A stretch of DNA of 64,000 bases from Paramacrobiotus metropolitanus (Eukaryota; Tardigrada; Eutardigrada; Parachela; Macrobiotidae), in NCBI RefSeq assembly GCF_019649055.1, contig NW_026570293.1, forward strand, positions 62,001-126,000. Reading direction: 5' to 3'. The position numbers were made by a program, and so were the translations under genes. Positions 47,818 through 59,598 of the stretch are shown here, piece after piece (position 1 is the first letter of the stretch; every line of letters begins with the position of its first letter). The notes beneath the pieces are model-generated. The model was not told the origin of the DNA, made no database searches, and was given only the letters and a program-made list of their open reading frames with translations.

Positions 47818-48726
47818 TGTTCAGAGCGACTGAGCAAGAAAATTTAATGAAGAAGTGAGACGTGGTAACTATACATTCTGTACGGTGTACGCTGTCTTTA
47901 AGCCTGTTATTATATACTGCCATTGCGTCTTAATCGCTCCGAATTCTGGCTGCAGCAATCTTTTGTGTGAATTTGCTCTTAGCTAAGAGACTATAGTCAT
48001 CAAAATACTAGCTACTAGGTAACACCATGTCTCCATTATCCATAACATTGATCTGCACTAGTCTGATTTCCGTTTCACATTTGATTAAACTAGTCGCTAG
48101 CGGCAGACAAATGTCATACTTTGCTCTTTGCGCATCGCGCATTTGTGCTGCCAAACAAATTTGCTGATGTTTTCTTACTTGGTAATGACAGCAATTTAAG
48201 ACGATTCGAATAATAAGTAACTTATAGCACCTGCTCCGCTGCTCTAAACCACCACACATCTGCTAAGTTGCAACCGGCTTGAACGACAATGATCCGGCTA
48301 ACTGCGGTATTTTGCTGGCGGGAGAACAGGCTTCATGAGTTGCTTGGCACGGTTTCTTCTGATATGAAGGACCGGTACCTGTGGATCCTGAGTCCATCGT
48401 TGCAGCTTATATGACGCTGAAGAAACCCCTTACGCTTTCCGCCGCGGCGCTTTTTGATCGATGCATTTTTGACCGGCGATGCTGTTATCTCAGTTGCTTA
48501 CATTACTGCTTCCAGGGAGCTGTTGCACAGTATAGACTGGAAAAGGTTGTAAGGTCGCCCAAATCAGCAATGATTGCGTTGACCAGAATAGGGAAAACAC
48601 CGGATCACCGGCTAGGCGTTTATGTTTGTCAGATGCATTTGTTAGGCACGACCACGGCGTCGGCCAAGTGCCAAGCTACTCGGGTATCTGCTCACTTTTT
48701 ATGCGGATGCGCTTATGTATGGTACA
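47818..48726. other. Intergenic stretch, no gene seen
   Basis: Mostly AT-rich. A plus-strand frame over 48381-48758 has no domain and runs into the retrotransposon LTR, so it is not called. The retrotransposon target site ATACT lies at 48727-48731. Confidence 0.4.
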
Positions 48727-48731
48727 ATACT

Positions 48732-48868
48732 TGTCATGTATTAAGTAATACACTTTAATAATTAATATGACTTGTACAGTACGCCAGCTCGCCAGAATCA
48801 TTCTGATTGTAAACATTGCAATTGTAACACAACTTCATAATCTGTCTGCTTAGCAACAATACACCACA
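48732..48868 (-). repeat. LTR (3' LTR of the element)
   Basis: 137 bp, identical to 52970-53106. On the minus strand it begins TGTGGTGTATTG and ends CATGACA. Confidence 0.95.
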
Positions 48869-48900
48869 TCTCCTCTCTCCGTTACAAAAAACTTTTTTCG

Positions 48901-49989
48901 CTACATTTTTCCCTTTTCATATCCATATCGATCGGGAACCTTCGTCACTCTTGTAGACTGGCGTAATGCTGGCTGTTCCGCATTTGTCGCTTGTGGTAGC
49001 GGTTGCGGATTCGTTATCGCTTCCGGTACAGCTGGAATCTCAGGTTCTGGCTTCACAGTTACTGCTGCTGGTACTTCTGGTTCAGCAGTTTTCATACTCG
49101 CGCTCGATGTCGTTTCTGCCAGTTGTTTTGGGATTTCTGGCAGTGCGGTTACATCATTTGGCTCTTCGTTGTCGCTTCTCCAGTGTCTGAGTTTGATCTG
49201 GTCTTCATGCCTGACCCACTGATCACCATCAACTGTGACTATCCACTGACGTTGACCTTTCCTGCTGATTAGTTTCCCAGCTGTCCAGTTTGTTTTCGGC
49301 CCATGGCGGTAATCGCGAACGATGACCTTCTGACCAGGGCTAAACTCCTTCGCCTTCGTGTGCTGATCGAACTGCTCTTTATAACGAGCCTGGTTTGCGA
49401 CTCGCTTCTCATTCACATCTGGATGAATGCGATCCAGTGCTGTTCGCAGCCGTCGGTTGAGAAACAGTTCATCCGGTGGACTTCCGGTTGTTGACTGCGG
49501 TGTCGTACGGTAGCGAAGCAGGTACTGCCGTATGGCTTCGTCGAGATCGGTTTTCCCGGCAGCCAACATCTTTGTCATGGCGTCTTTGAACGAACCGACA
49601 TACCGCTCCGCCTGCCCGTTTGACTGCGGATGTCCTGGAGCCGTGCGCAGGTGCTTGATTCCGTTACGTTGACAGTAATCACTGAATTCCGCCGAGGTAA
49701 ACTGCGGCCCATTGTCCGTTACCAACTGTCTGGGATACCCATAGCGCACGCACAGGTTTTCCATTACGGCAATGACATCCGCTGACTGGGTGCGCCTCAT
49801 TCTGATCACCTCTGGCCATTTGGAGAAACTGTCCACGATGATCAGGAACATTTCGTTACGAAACGGTCCCGCGAAATCCATGTGGACACGTTCCCACGCA
49901 CGCTCCGCTATCGGCCATTGCTGCAGGGGACTTTTGGTGTCTCTTTGATGCCAGGCTGCACTGTGGACAGTTCTGAGACAGGCGTTCAA
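48901..49989 (-). pseudogene. Frameshifted continuation: integrase catalytic core and C-terminus
   Basis: The integrase core follows the second break. The DDE residues are visible in VHMDFAGPF, LVTDNGPQFTS and GHPQSNGQAERYVGSF. A GPY/F-like or SH3-like C-terminal part follows (GPKTNWTAGKLIS, RHEDQIKLRHW), then a Pro/Glu-rich tail ending EKGKM. The catalytic triad is intact, so the only visible lesions are the two frame breaks upstream. Confidence 0.88.
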
Positions 49990-50680
49990 TGTCGCCGTCC
50001 ATTCCTGGCCACCAGAAGTGACTGCGCGCTTCCGCCTTCATCCTGACTACACCTGCATGGGTCTGATGCAGATAATTCAGTAGCTGCGTCCTGAGGGCGG
50101 TTGGAATCACTGTCCTTGCTCCCCAAACCACGCAACCACTGACCACCGACAACTGAAATCGGCGCTGGTAGTATGGCTGGATATCTGCTGGAGCCTTATC
50201 TGGCCATCCGGACAGTACCAGATGTCTGCAGCGCGCAAGAAGCGGATCTTTACCGGTCGCTGACGCAATCTTCCGTGCGTCGACAGGTGTTTCGGACAAC
50301 TGCTCAACGTCGATTTGGTGCACCACTTCACTCATTCCCCAATCGTTGACATCGAACATGTCTTTGGAGTGCAGCGGCAACCTACTGAGTCCATCAGCTT
50401 GCCCGAAGTCCGCTGTTGACCGGTATTCAATCCGGAAGCTGTATCCCATCAGTGCCACTGCCCATCGCTGCAGTCTGTTTGCTGACACGATCGGGATTCC
50501 GGCTTTACTTCCGAATATCGTGACCAGTGGCTTATGGTCGGTGAGTAATACGAACTCGCGTCCGGCCAGATACTGGTCAAATTTCTTCACTCCGAAGACC
50601 AGAGCCAGCGCCTCTTTTTCAATCTGGGCGTACCGCTGCTCCGTTTCGGTCAGTGTTTTCGACGCATGCGCAATGGGGCG
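49856..50680 (-). pseudogene. Frameshifted continuation: RNase H and integrase zinc-binding domain
   Basis: Directly after the first break the RNase H domain resumes in another frame (QRYAQIEKEALALVF, then LLTDHKPL). It is followed by the integrase N-terminal zinc-binding region (HQTHAGVVRMKAEARSHFWW, then CPQC). A second frameshift at about 49925-49945 takes this frame out before the integrase core. No separate function is expected for this frame. Confidence 0.85.
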
Positions 50681-52935
50681 GTCTTCACCTCCGGGCCGCG
50701 GTGGCTGATCACTGCGCCAATGCCATACTGTGATGCATCAGCTGCTAGTATCAGTGGCTTTGCTGGATCGTAGTGGACCAGCATCGTTGCCTCCGCCAGC
50801 TCTTTCTTCAGGCCTTGGAAGGCAGATTCACACTCCCGTGACCACGCCCAATCGACATCCGCTTTCAGCAACGAATTCATACAGTAAGTTTTCGTTGCTA
50901 GCTGAGCGATGAATCGGCTGTAGTGGTTGATCATTCCTAAGAATGACCGGAGCTGCTGAACGTCTTCCGGTGCCGGCATATCCAGTATGGCCTGTACCTT
51001 GCTGACGGATACGTGGCGCCCGTGCTTATCCACCACGAATCCGAGATACTCCACTGAGGCTTGGAGAAAGTGACACTTCTCTGCCTTCAGTGTGAATCCT
51101 TGTTCCCTCATGCGCGTTAGTGTTTGCGTCACATTTCCGAGATGCTCCTTCCGGTTCCGTCCCGTGACGATGACATCATCTTGGAATATCGCCAGGTAAT
51201 CGATACCACTAAGCATACTTTCCATCAGTTGCTGGAATATGCTGGGTGCTGCCGCCACACCGAATGGCAGTCGTGTGTAGCGGAATAGACCACGGTGCGT
51301 ATTGATCACCACCAACCAGCTGCTTTCCTCATCCAGCGGAACTTGATGGTACGCATCAGACATGTCTATTGTCGTAAATTCTTCGCCTCCGTTCAGTACT
51401 GCAAACAGTTCATCGGGCAGAGGCAGCGGATATCTCTGTATATCCAGCGCGTCGTTTAGCCCTGTGCTCAAGTCGGCACATGTTCGCACTTTCCGTTTCA
51501 CTCTACGGACTATCACAATTGGTGCGGCCCACTTTGCCCGATCGACCTTGACCAACACTCCCAGTCGTACCAAACGCTCCAAGTCTTCTTCCACTGGTTG
51601 TCTGAGCGCGAACGGCACTGGGCGTGGTTTGCAGAACTTCGGTATGGCGCCTGGCTTCAGGTATAGATGCGCTTGAAATGTCCGGCAGCATCCTAGCTCA
51701 TCCCGGAACAGTTCCTTGTTCTGCGCGAGGATACTTTCCAGCGTGTCCGGTTCCGCCACCGTGTGAACGGCTGACGTTGACAATTCGCTGAACTTCAGGT
51801 CGCCCATGTTTAGCGCGCGGATCCAGTCTCTTCCCAAGATCCCGCCGCCCTTATCAGCCACTATCATCTCAAGGTCACTGGCTGTGCTGTTCCGGTGCTC
51901 TGCGTTCACCTTGCACACGCCTAGTACTCGTATTGTGTGGCCAGTGAAACTGCGCAGCAATCCTTTGTATGGGGACAGTTTAGGTGATCCCACTGATTGC
52001 CACATTTGCCTTGATGCAATGGTCTTCCCGGATCCGGTGTCCAGTTCAAAAGTTACTGACCGTCCGTTGACCTTGATGCACATCTGCATCGGGTTTCCGT
52101 CTGGCGAGCTAGTGTGCAGAATGTCGTACACGGCTCCTGTCCGGCTGCTCCCGCTACCGCGTTGCCCTCCTTGATATCCGCTTGCCTGTTTGGACTTGCA
52201 GACCCGCGCAATATGGCCGGCCTTGCCACAATTGCGACAGTTCTGGTCCTTGAACCGACATTGCTCTTGGTCGTGGTTCGTGTTTCCACACCGATAGCAC
52301 GCTTTGCCGCCACCGCTGTTTGGAGCTCGCTTGGCTTTGGCACCACCATTTGGCTTGAAGCTTCGACGGGATGAGGTCGCCTTCACGATGTCTTCTTGGA
52401 GGTTGTTGTTGACCTTGGCCTCTTCCTGGCCAGTCTCAAACCGTTTTGCGATCTGCAGTGTCTCGTCGAAGGACTTAAGCTCTTGCGACATGAGATGGCG
52501 CCTCGTGGTATCGCTGTACACTCCAGCCACAAACACTGAGCTGAGTAAATCCTCCAACAACGTCCCAGGAAACTTACATGTGTAAGTTTTATCCCGTAGT
52601 TCGTTAGAGAAAGCCACTAGCGATTGGCTGGATTTCTGTCGAGTAGAGAAAAACGAGGCCCATTCAGTCGTTTGGTAGGTGACCTTTATGTACGTATCGT
52701 CCAGCTTCTTGATAAGCTCATCGTACGACAGCTCCGTAGGCTCCTTTGGTCGACAGGCGCTGACAAGGTCTTGGAAGGCTCGGACTTCCAGACTGTTCAG
52801 CAGCACTTCTTTCTGTTTCGTGGCGGCTATTTCCGCAAGGGCAAAATAGTTCTTTAACAACGACTTCCATGATGTCCATGGTAGCTGGTCCGGGTTAAAC
52901 CGTATCAGATTCTGCGCTTTCTTTTCAGTAGACAT
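50650..52935 (-). CDS. Retrotransposon Gag-protease-RT polyprotein, truncated by frameshift
   Basis: The 761-codon frame begins MSTEKKAQNLIRFNPDQLPW. Residues ~1-205 are Gag capsid-like. Two CCHC zinc knuckles lie at ~213-226 (CYRCGNTNHDQEQC) and ~233-246 (CRNCGKAGHIARVC). The aspartic protease motif DTGS is at ~299. RT has TIDMSDAYHQVPLD, LPFGVAAAPSIFQQLMES and the active site as FQDD in place of the common YxDD, keeping both aspartates. The frame continues into RNase H (LAADASQYGIGAV) and is then lost: after about 50690 it reads out of frame to an early stop. Gag and Pol are fused in one frame with no programmed shift between them. Confidence 0.9.
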   Translation of the reverse strand: MSTEKKAQNLIRFNPDQLPWTSWKSLLKNYFALAEIAATKQKEVLLNSLEVRAFQDLVSACRPKEPTELSYDELIKKLDDTYIKVTYQTTEWASFFSTRQKSSQSLVAFSNELRDKTYTCKFPGTLLEDLLSSVFVAGVYSDTTRRHLMSQELKSFDETLQIAKRFETGQEEAKVNNNLQEDIVKATSSRRSFKPNGGAKAKRAPNSGGGKACYRCGNTNHDQEQCRFKDQNCRNCGKAGHIARVCKSKQASGYQGGQRGSGSSRTGAVYDILHTSSPDGNPMQMCIKVNGRSVTFELDTGSGKTIASRQMWQSVGSPKLSPYKGLLRSFTGHTIRVLGVCKVNAEHRNSTASDLEMIVADKGGGILGRDWIRALNMGDLKFSELSTSAVHTVAEPDTLESILAQNKELFRDELGCCRTFQAHLYLKPGAIPKFCKPRPVPFALRQPVEEDLERLVRLGVLVKVDRAKWAAPIVIVRRVKRKVRTCADLSTGLNDALDIQRYPLPLPDELFAVLNGGEEFTTIDMSDAYHQVPLDEESSWLVVINTHRGLFRYTRLPFGVAAAPSIFQQLMESMLSGIDYLAIFQDDVIVTGRNRKEHLGNVTQTLTRMREQGFTLKAEKCHFLQASVEYLGFVVDKHGRHVSVSKVQAILDMPAPEDVQQLRSFLGMINHYSRFIAQLATKTYCMNSLLKADVDWAWSRECESAFQGLKKELAEATMLVHYDPAKPLILAADASQYGIGAVISHRGPEVKTAPLRMRRKH

Positions 52936-52969
52936 GGTTTGTGGAATACGACTATCCTTTCACGCCAGA

Positions 52970-53106
52970 TGTCATGTATTAAGTAATACACTTTAATAAT
53001 TAATATGACTTGTACAGTACGCCAGCTCGCCAGAATCATTCTGATTGTAAACATTGCAATTGTAACACAACTTCATAATCTGTCTGCTTAGCAACAATAC
53101 ACCACA
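52970..53106 (-). repeat. LTR (5' LTR of the element)
   Basis: 137 bp, identical to the other LTR. The gag start codon (52935) lies 35 bp inside it, so the leader is very short. Confidence 0.95.
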
Positions 53107-53111
53107 ATACT

Positions 53112-54044
53112 CACTTACAAGAACGAATTATGCTCACCCAAATTCGGCAAATCGAGCGGCCATGTAGTTGCTTTTACAAATAAATTATGGGTTCCACAGT
53201 ATTATTTCGTTTTATACGGTAGGGCAACACTTGGGTTTTATGCAATATAATCGTATAACGACCTTTAATAAGTATCACATGTACTCACACATCACATGTA
53301 AGTACGAACTCAGTGCTACTAAAGACAAGATTTATAACAAAAGATACTAATGACAAGATTCTTCTGTGGTATAGAGTATACGTTAATCTATTTTTTTGGT
53401 TTTGTGGGATAATTTATTGTTCTGTACGGTGCTGAATCCATGAATACCTGATCGATAAACAATGCGCCAGTAACAATAGCGCGCTGATAAACGCTGTGCA
53501 GTTCCTTGTACGTTTCAACGTTTAAGTCTCCTGATTCAGCGTGGTAATGCTCAGAGTATTTTGGGAACTGTTCATCTCACGTTAATTGGAATGGATTTTT
53601 CATATACTAGTACATGTAGATCGTGCGTTGCCTTTTGTAAAACATACTGATTAAAGTTACTTATTACTGTAATTCCTTGTACGAAAGACGTCCATGGTGG
53701 CTGTATGTATAGCTGTCAATTTTTCCATCGTTAACGGCTGTTGACAAAATACCGTGTGCCGTTTATTATGTGCAACATTTGGAAATCACGGTTAAGACAG
53801 ACCACACCGTTTTCCGCTGATCACGCAAGCTATGGTAGGTGCTGGCGTTCGCTGCGTCGCCCGGAGGGGTTTACTAACAATTTCTACCGAAGTATTTGTT
53901 GATTCCTCGGCACTTCGCTGGAAATCATTTTCCAGCTTACTTACAAAACTTTCCAAGCCGGTTTTCTTGCATGTGCTTAGTGTTTACCATGGTGCATTGC
54001 AGTGCACTTTTCAACCGGTACAATCAAGACCGCTTAACGACTAC
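53112..54044. other. Non-coding stretch
   Basis: AT-rich DNA after the retrotransposon, with no recognisable gene, repeat family or RNA. Confidence 0.4.
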
Positions 54045-54215
54045 CTTGCGGCCGGCATCTTTACGGCAGCTTCCGCGTCCATGGGATAAGTATTTCCGAT
54101 TTCCGATTTCCATGGGATCACTGGGAAGACGCTGCATCAGCTGCACCGCATTTTCCACTCTCACCGGCTGTTTGAACAGCGCTGCACTCCGAAACTGATC
54201 ATCTACGTTCGCCTT
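54045..54215 (-). CDS. Possible internal exon, unknown protein
   Basis: A 171-nt open segment in one frame (57 codons, phase 0 on both sides). It is bounded by an acceptor (CCTGGTAG) above 54215 and a donor (GTAGTC) below 54045. It encodes a basic peptide including FRSAALFKQPVRVENAVQLM and GRGSCRKDAGRK. No neighbouring exon or family was recognised. It may be chance. Confidence 0.22.
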
Positions 54216-55933
54216 CTACCAGGTGGTGGTCTATCTCACCAAGCGCTCCGATTAGCAATTCCCGCTAAAGGTCAGTCAATTAGCTAGTCATTATTGCAGC
54301 TCGGATAACAGCTCGGGTAGAGGGAGAGACAGAGATTTTAGTTGTTTTTCTAATGTTTAAATTTAAACTGAAGTAGCGTGCCCGCGCTACCATTTTTTGT
54401 TTTCTTGATGGCTATTTATTGCCTATTAAAAATATTATCATTATCATTCTGTTAATTATCATGCAGTTAATTAAGCAGTTGCACGGGTAATTAATTTTAT
54501 TGAACGACAATTTTTCACTGCTAGAATTTAATGTAATGTGCAATATTTTCGAAAGATTGTGCATTATGCGCAGTTCTAAAACAGATGAAAAGCAAAAAAG
54601 TTCAATGGACTGCAAAACTACAGTACAATACTTAAACAACACTTTCTTCCCTGTATATCTCAAGTAACAAACATAACTGCTACAATAACTGCTGACTATA
54701 TCCCGCTATAACAAGAAAATTTCCTCTAATGTAGCAGTTATTGTCGACGTACAAAATATATTTACGCGATCTAGTTATTCTTTAATAATGTACTCGTATG
54801 TACATACACTATCATAATTAATTAATGTGCTACATTAATCGTAAGCACCTAAATACCTAAATTAAAGTTTGACTACCATAATTATTCAGTAAGTACCTAA
54901 ATAAATGTACAGGATAGGCAGAGGACAGAAGCTTTTGCGCGAACAGATGAACCGATTCAAACGCGGTAATGTATGTTATAAGTGACTTATAACCACTGCA
55001 ATGTCGCAAAAGTTTTTCACTCGTTTCGCTTTTTTTCGCCTCACGGTGACGGAGGGTTCTAAAAAAGCGCATATTATTGCTACCATGGGTCCATATAACC
55101 TATAGGCCTCGGCGTAACATGTACGAACAAAACCTCGGATGCTATCATGCAACTGTTATAAATCCCGTTAGTCTTATGCTAATTGCGGTAATTTTAATTT
55201 GCCCGTGTGTGACCAACGGACAGAATAGTGCGTGACCGACTTGACCGATAAAAGGTCCCGTTTGGCTTAACACAGAAGACCTTCGCTTCGCTTACCAAAA
55301 GTTCCTCACGTCTCGACCGCCAGCGGATACAAAAGATATCCCATTCTCTCAACGAAATTTACACACGCTGCCTTGTGCACCGGGCAGTACTTATGCAAAT
55401 TTCCGTGCACCACACTCTGTGGTCTAACTTGTGACCGCCGCTACAGTACTTCTACCGCTTGCTGTTTTCAGTCAGTTGCGCCACGCTCCCGGCTTTCATC
55501 GAGCTAGCGTGCACGTGAGACGCGGCCACCGTATCCCAGCATGTTGCGTCCCAAACAGCCGCTTAACCATTACGCACAGGAACTAAGGTCATGCCATCAT
55601 ATTCCGCGACCACTCGGGCCATACTTCTTCATGTACCAGTCACTCACGAGTCACGTACCATAATTTCCAAACAAAACGCAAAATTGTAAGTTTACCTGTC
55701 GGCTGTCACTAAACTTGGCCAGAATGTGCACGAACCGATTGTTGTCTAGACAACGCATACCAATAATTTTCAAAGAAGCTGGTGGAAAAAACCAATTATT
55801 GAAAATCAGCAGGTGCTGTTCCCTTGCTAGGGAACTAAGGGGCAGAGATGAAAAGCCCCTTGTTAATCGGTCCTGATTGGTTATGAAGTTTTTATAACCA
55901 CGTATTCATGGTCATCGTATGATCCTGATCGTA

Positions 55934-57348
55934 ATGGCCACCCGGTATATGGTTCTGCTCTGGGCAGTCATTTCGCTCTGTGGATGCTGCAGTCCCTCCC
56001 AAAAAGGGCGATGTAAGTTGTACCAGTGTAAAGTGTTCCAGGTAATGTGCTGCGTCATGCGCCATATAATGCTATCGAAGCCATCTATGTGACTGACGCC
56101 ATCCATAAATTATTGCAGGGAGAGTCGCTCTACTTGTTTTTTGTTTCCACGTCTAACTTGGAAATAATGTGTGGTAATGCTATGAGTGTTTTGTGTATAC
56201 AGTCCCATCTCATGTTAATTTGGACACATTCATCCTTTGAGTGTTTTTACTGAGCGAAGCTCGCCCAGCCTTTATTTACCCGAGGTACAACGCTTTACGC
56301 AATATTGGAAAACATCAGTTTTTTACAACATTAAAACTTCATTGAACTTTTCTGCTCCTTCCATTGTTCCCAAAGCTGATGCCGCGTTTCCCCGCTGCAT
56401 CTCCAGAGATAAACTTTAGCGCAAACTCTTCTGAACGTTTTTCACCTGTGTGCTGTTCCAAACTTTTGCCCAATGGCGATAGTGATGGCGACACTCGCCA
56501 ATGTACACAGTACTATTAAATGCGAAACATTTGTTGTAGTGGATGACATAATTGCGGAAGGTCTACGCCATCAGGTGGACGACCTGGTGGTCCTGCCTTT
56601 TGACCATAGTCCAGGAACAGCCGGCGCGCTGCCGTGGCCGGCCTACGATCCAGAAGCACTGCAGCGTCCACACCTGGGTGGCAATGTGACGTTCAGCTGT
56701 GTGCTGCCGCCGGGGACGCCGTCGAACGCGGTGTCCTGGCTGCACCAGGACCGTGTTGTCTTTGAACGCGGCCAGCCGGTGCCGGAGCAGGATGGCCAGG
56801 AGTACAGCTTCAGTCACGTGGACACGCTGATGCTCTTCCGCATCAGTCATATCTCTTTCCTGTCCAGCGGATCGGTCGCCTGCGTCAACACCGTCGACTC
56901 CCTCCCCATCAAACGCTACACGCTGCTGCCGCGGGTTACCCGCGCCACCCAGGTGTTCCAGACCCCGATGCCGGATCAGCGGGTTACCGAAGGGGACACC
57001 CTGATCATCAGTTGTGCATTGCGCCTGCCGCTGTCACCGCAAGTCATAAAGAATGACCTCCTGCAGAACCATGTTATGTTCCGTCACAACGGCCGGTTGC
57101 TGTACTGGCCGGACGAAGCACCGTACGGGCTACTCCGGCCCCATGGTCCGCTCGTCGATGGGAAGAAAAACGGGGCATTGGAGGTGAATCGTGCAATCCG
57201 CAGTCCGTTCGTCGTGCAAGCGGATGTACCCAATATCAGCGCTGTCAGCGGCACGGGTACGGCAGAATGCTGGTTCCGGCCGCATGCCGGTCTACACGAG
57301 TGGATTGTGCAAAAGGCCATGGTCGTGGTATTGTCACGCAAGGCATGA
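55934..57348 (+). CDS. Secreted protein with two Ig-like domains
   Basis: The main exon is open from at least 56473 to TGA at 57346-57348. Ig domain 1 has GGNVTFSC, VSWLH, then LSSGSVACVN (Cys-Trp-Cys pattern). Ig domain 2 has EGDTLIISCAL, VMFRHNGRLLYW, then GTAECWF. No transmembrane segment is seen. A short upstream exon at 55934-56012 starts with a clear signal peptide (MATRYMVLLWAVISLCGCCS) and ends at a perfect GTAAGT donor in phase 1. Acceptors at 56419 or 56482 both restore the main frame, so the exact junction is open. With the signal the product is about 310-320 aa and secreted. Partners are unknown; two-Ig proteins usually bind other surface proteins. The Ig call is from spaced motifs, not a search. 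Confidence 0.7.
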
Positions 57349-58257
57349 TTTTAACCATGCGCATCCTATTTATCAGGCTTACTTATTTTTTTAAATAATT
57401 TATTTAGTTATTTTACTATTATTTAGTAATAGTTTATTATCGGGTTGACCGGGTTGTTAATATTACAGTGCTACTACTGTATTTACATTAGAATGCCGAA
57501 TCATGCTTTACAGCAATGCGGTTGCAAACGCAATACGTAGTTAGCGGTTAACTTCTCCTAAGAATGAATATATTCACTGTTCACAACAGCTTTCCTGCTA
57601 TTGATTTTTCTGCCACGTGTGCACTGTACGCTCGACATTTTTTTATATCCTTTCTTAACCCTCAGTGCTAAAAAAAATTTCAAATTACTAGTAAAATTTT
57701 GGCTGTATGATACTGGCTCAAAGTTCCTGAATGCACTTATAGAAACTTACGAACGAGAGAAAAACTAAACTCCATGTTTGCTTCCAACTTACGCATCTCT
57801 AATATACCGTTTATAACGGTTTAAAAATCCTCGAGAGGCGCTTGTACAAAACATTTATTGATATAAACCTTATTGGTCGTTGTATAAGGCAGGTAGTTTA
57901 CCCATGAAAAGCATTGGCTCGAAAAATCTGACGGTGATCCGTCATTTTGCCAGCCGACATTTCGGCGAACAGACACCGTGTCGAACCCACACGATGTCGA
58001 GCTAGCGTTTTGCTAAAGTGCCGCAGCTTTTCTCAGAATTGCTAGGTGAGTGAGTGACCGAGCTAGACTCCTTTTCAAAGAAGTTTTAGAACAACTACTA
58101 TTTGTTCAAAGCGGCCGTTGATCACAAAAAATGTGGAGGCGAAGCCGCAGCGGTTTCTTGTATGTATATACGAGTACGATAACATCAGACTACGGTGGGC
58201 TCCTATACCTGCAATACAAGGTAAGCCTCGCGTATCCGCCTGTGAGTGTACTGTGTA

Positions 58258-58595
58258 CAAGCCTGTCCGGTAATTTCTGTCGTAAAGGTACAGCTAGCGC
58301 AAAATTTGCGCTTAAAACCATAGCCACGTCACTGCGCTTATTAGATTGCCTAAATGCGCTCCGCAGTCAGATTGTCCATTACTACACCGACGGTTTTTTA
58401 GCCACCTTGCGCCAGGCAGTTACTGTTATTCTCATTAAATTAACTGGCATGCACCAGGCCACCAGCCAGCCAGATGCATGTTACGTATTAAAACAGTGTG
58501 GCGTGGCGCGCCGTAGCATGGAGTTTGGCGTAACACGCAAATTTGTGTATTGTATTTCGCTGTATTGAACCGGCAGAAATTACCGGACAAGCTTG
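58258..58595. mobile_element. TA-flanked MITE, 338 bp
   Basis: Terminal inverted repeats of about 25 bp with two mismatches (left CAAGCCTGTCCGGTAATTTC; right end GAAATTACCGGACAAGCTTG) are flanked by TA on both sides. The interior is non-coding; a plus-strand open frame across it is incidental. Its ends resemble those at 31205 and 41169, suggesting one family. Confidence 0.75.
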
Positions 58596-58599
58596 TACA

Positions 58600-59598
58600 C
58601 TGTACAGTATTTAAAGATTGCAGGCGGTACTCTTTAATTTCAATAGCACGATAACAATATCAGGAGTTAGTTTCACTTAAAGTATTGGTATTGGCTGATG
58701 TACAGTATTGGCTGATGCCAATAAAGCAAATGGGAGTGCATCTAAAACACAGAGAGGAAAAGTCAACTGGGAGGCCAACATGGCGAATGAGGCAGAACAG
58801 GACGTAACATGATGCATGCAGGCCGAAGCTCGGCAATCACTGTAATTTACCAGTTTACGGGGAGCTGCAGCATTTACTTTTTTGACATCCGAGAATCTTT
58901 CCGTTATGAGCCGGCATTGCCTTCATTTTTGCAAATGCCGAAGCTATCGGTAGTCGCAGAGTCGGTACCGCTGGCGACATTGAAATAATATTTTATGTAA
59001 TAATCATAATCAGGCAGTTTAATGCGGCTGTAGTCAGTTAATAACTTTATTGGGCAATAGCCCCCAAAACAACAAATAGTGCAAGCGCGGGCACACTACT
59101 TTACAGTTAAAATTTAAACATTAAAAAAACAATCTGTAGTCAGTTTATACTTAGTGTGCTCTATTACTGGTACATATACGTGCCTACATATTAATAATTA
59201 ATTTTTTATTCTTAAATAAATTATTGCTAGCAAATGGCAGCTTCATAATTTATTAGTAAACAAATTTTACGTAAGTACTGACACAAGCACGGCACCTGAT
59301 GCGTGCCTGAAGTGATACGATTTTATAATACTAACTTCCTTAGTGTGATAGTAAGACTGCTGTATCACCCAGTATTGTGACTTGCAGGTTTTGTTACTTA
59401 GTAACCGCAACTATCTACAAATTTTTCAAGTTTACCTGTGTGTCTTGCACATTACATACAGCAGGGTGGGAACAAAGCATTGCATACAGTATTTTCTGAA
59501 TTGATTTTGTCGACACATTCTAAGCACGCCTTCTAAAACGAGTAACAGCAAGTGCTCTAAGGTTAACCAGACAGTACAGAAAAACCGAAAGCCAGAGA
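58600..59598. other. Upstream region of CAHS gene
   Basis: About 1 kb of AT-rich DNA before the CAHS start codon, without other genes. I see no convincing TATA box or known stress element. Confidence 0.4.

Larger units (their letters stand above)
48732..53106 (-). mobile_element. Ty3/gypsy-type LTR retrotransposon, 4375 bp
   Basis: Two 137-bp LTRs (48732-48868 and 52970-53106) are identical by eye and begin TG and end CA. The element is flanked by a perfect 5-bp target duplication, ATACT (48727-48731 and 53107-53111). Coding is on the minus strand, so the 5' LTR is at 52970-53106. Two bases inside it a TGGCGTGAAAGGATAG stretch is a primer-binding-site candidate. The purine run GGAGAGAGGAGA directly before the 3' LTR (48869-48880) is the polypurine tract. 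The order Gag, protease, RT, RNase H, integrase is that of Ty3/gypsy; two zinc knuckles and the RT style suggest the Mag-like branch (inference). Pol is broken by two frameshifts. Confidence 0.95.

Noticed and set aside
48381-48758. Plus-strand 125-codon frame
   Set aside because: It has no domain and its 3' end lies inside the retrotransposon LTR, so the ancestral site would not have this frame.
58131-58568. Plus-strand 145-codon frame
   Set aside because: Most of it lies inside the TA-flanked MITE at 58258-58595; the open frame is incidental.
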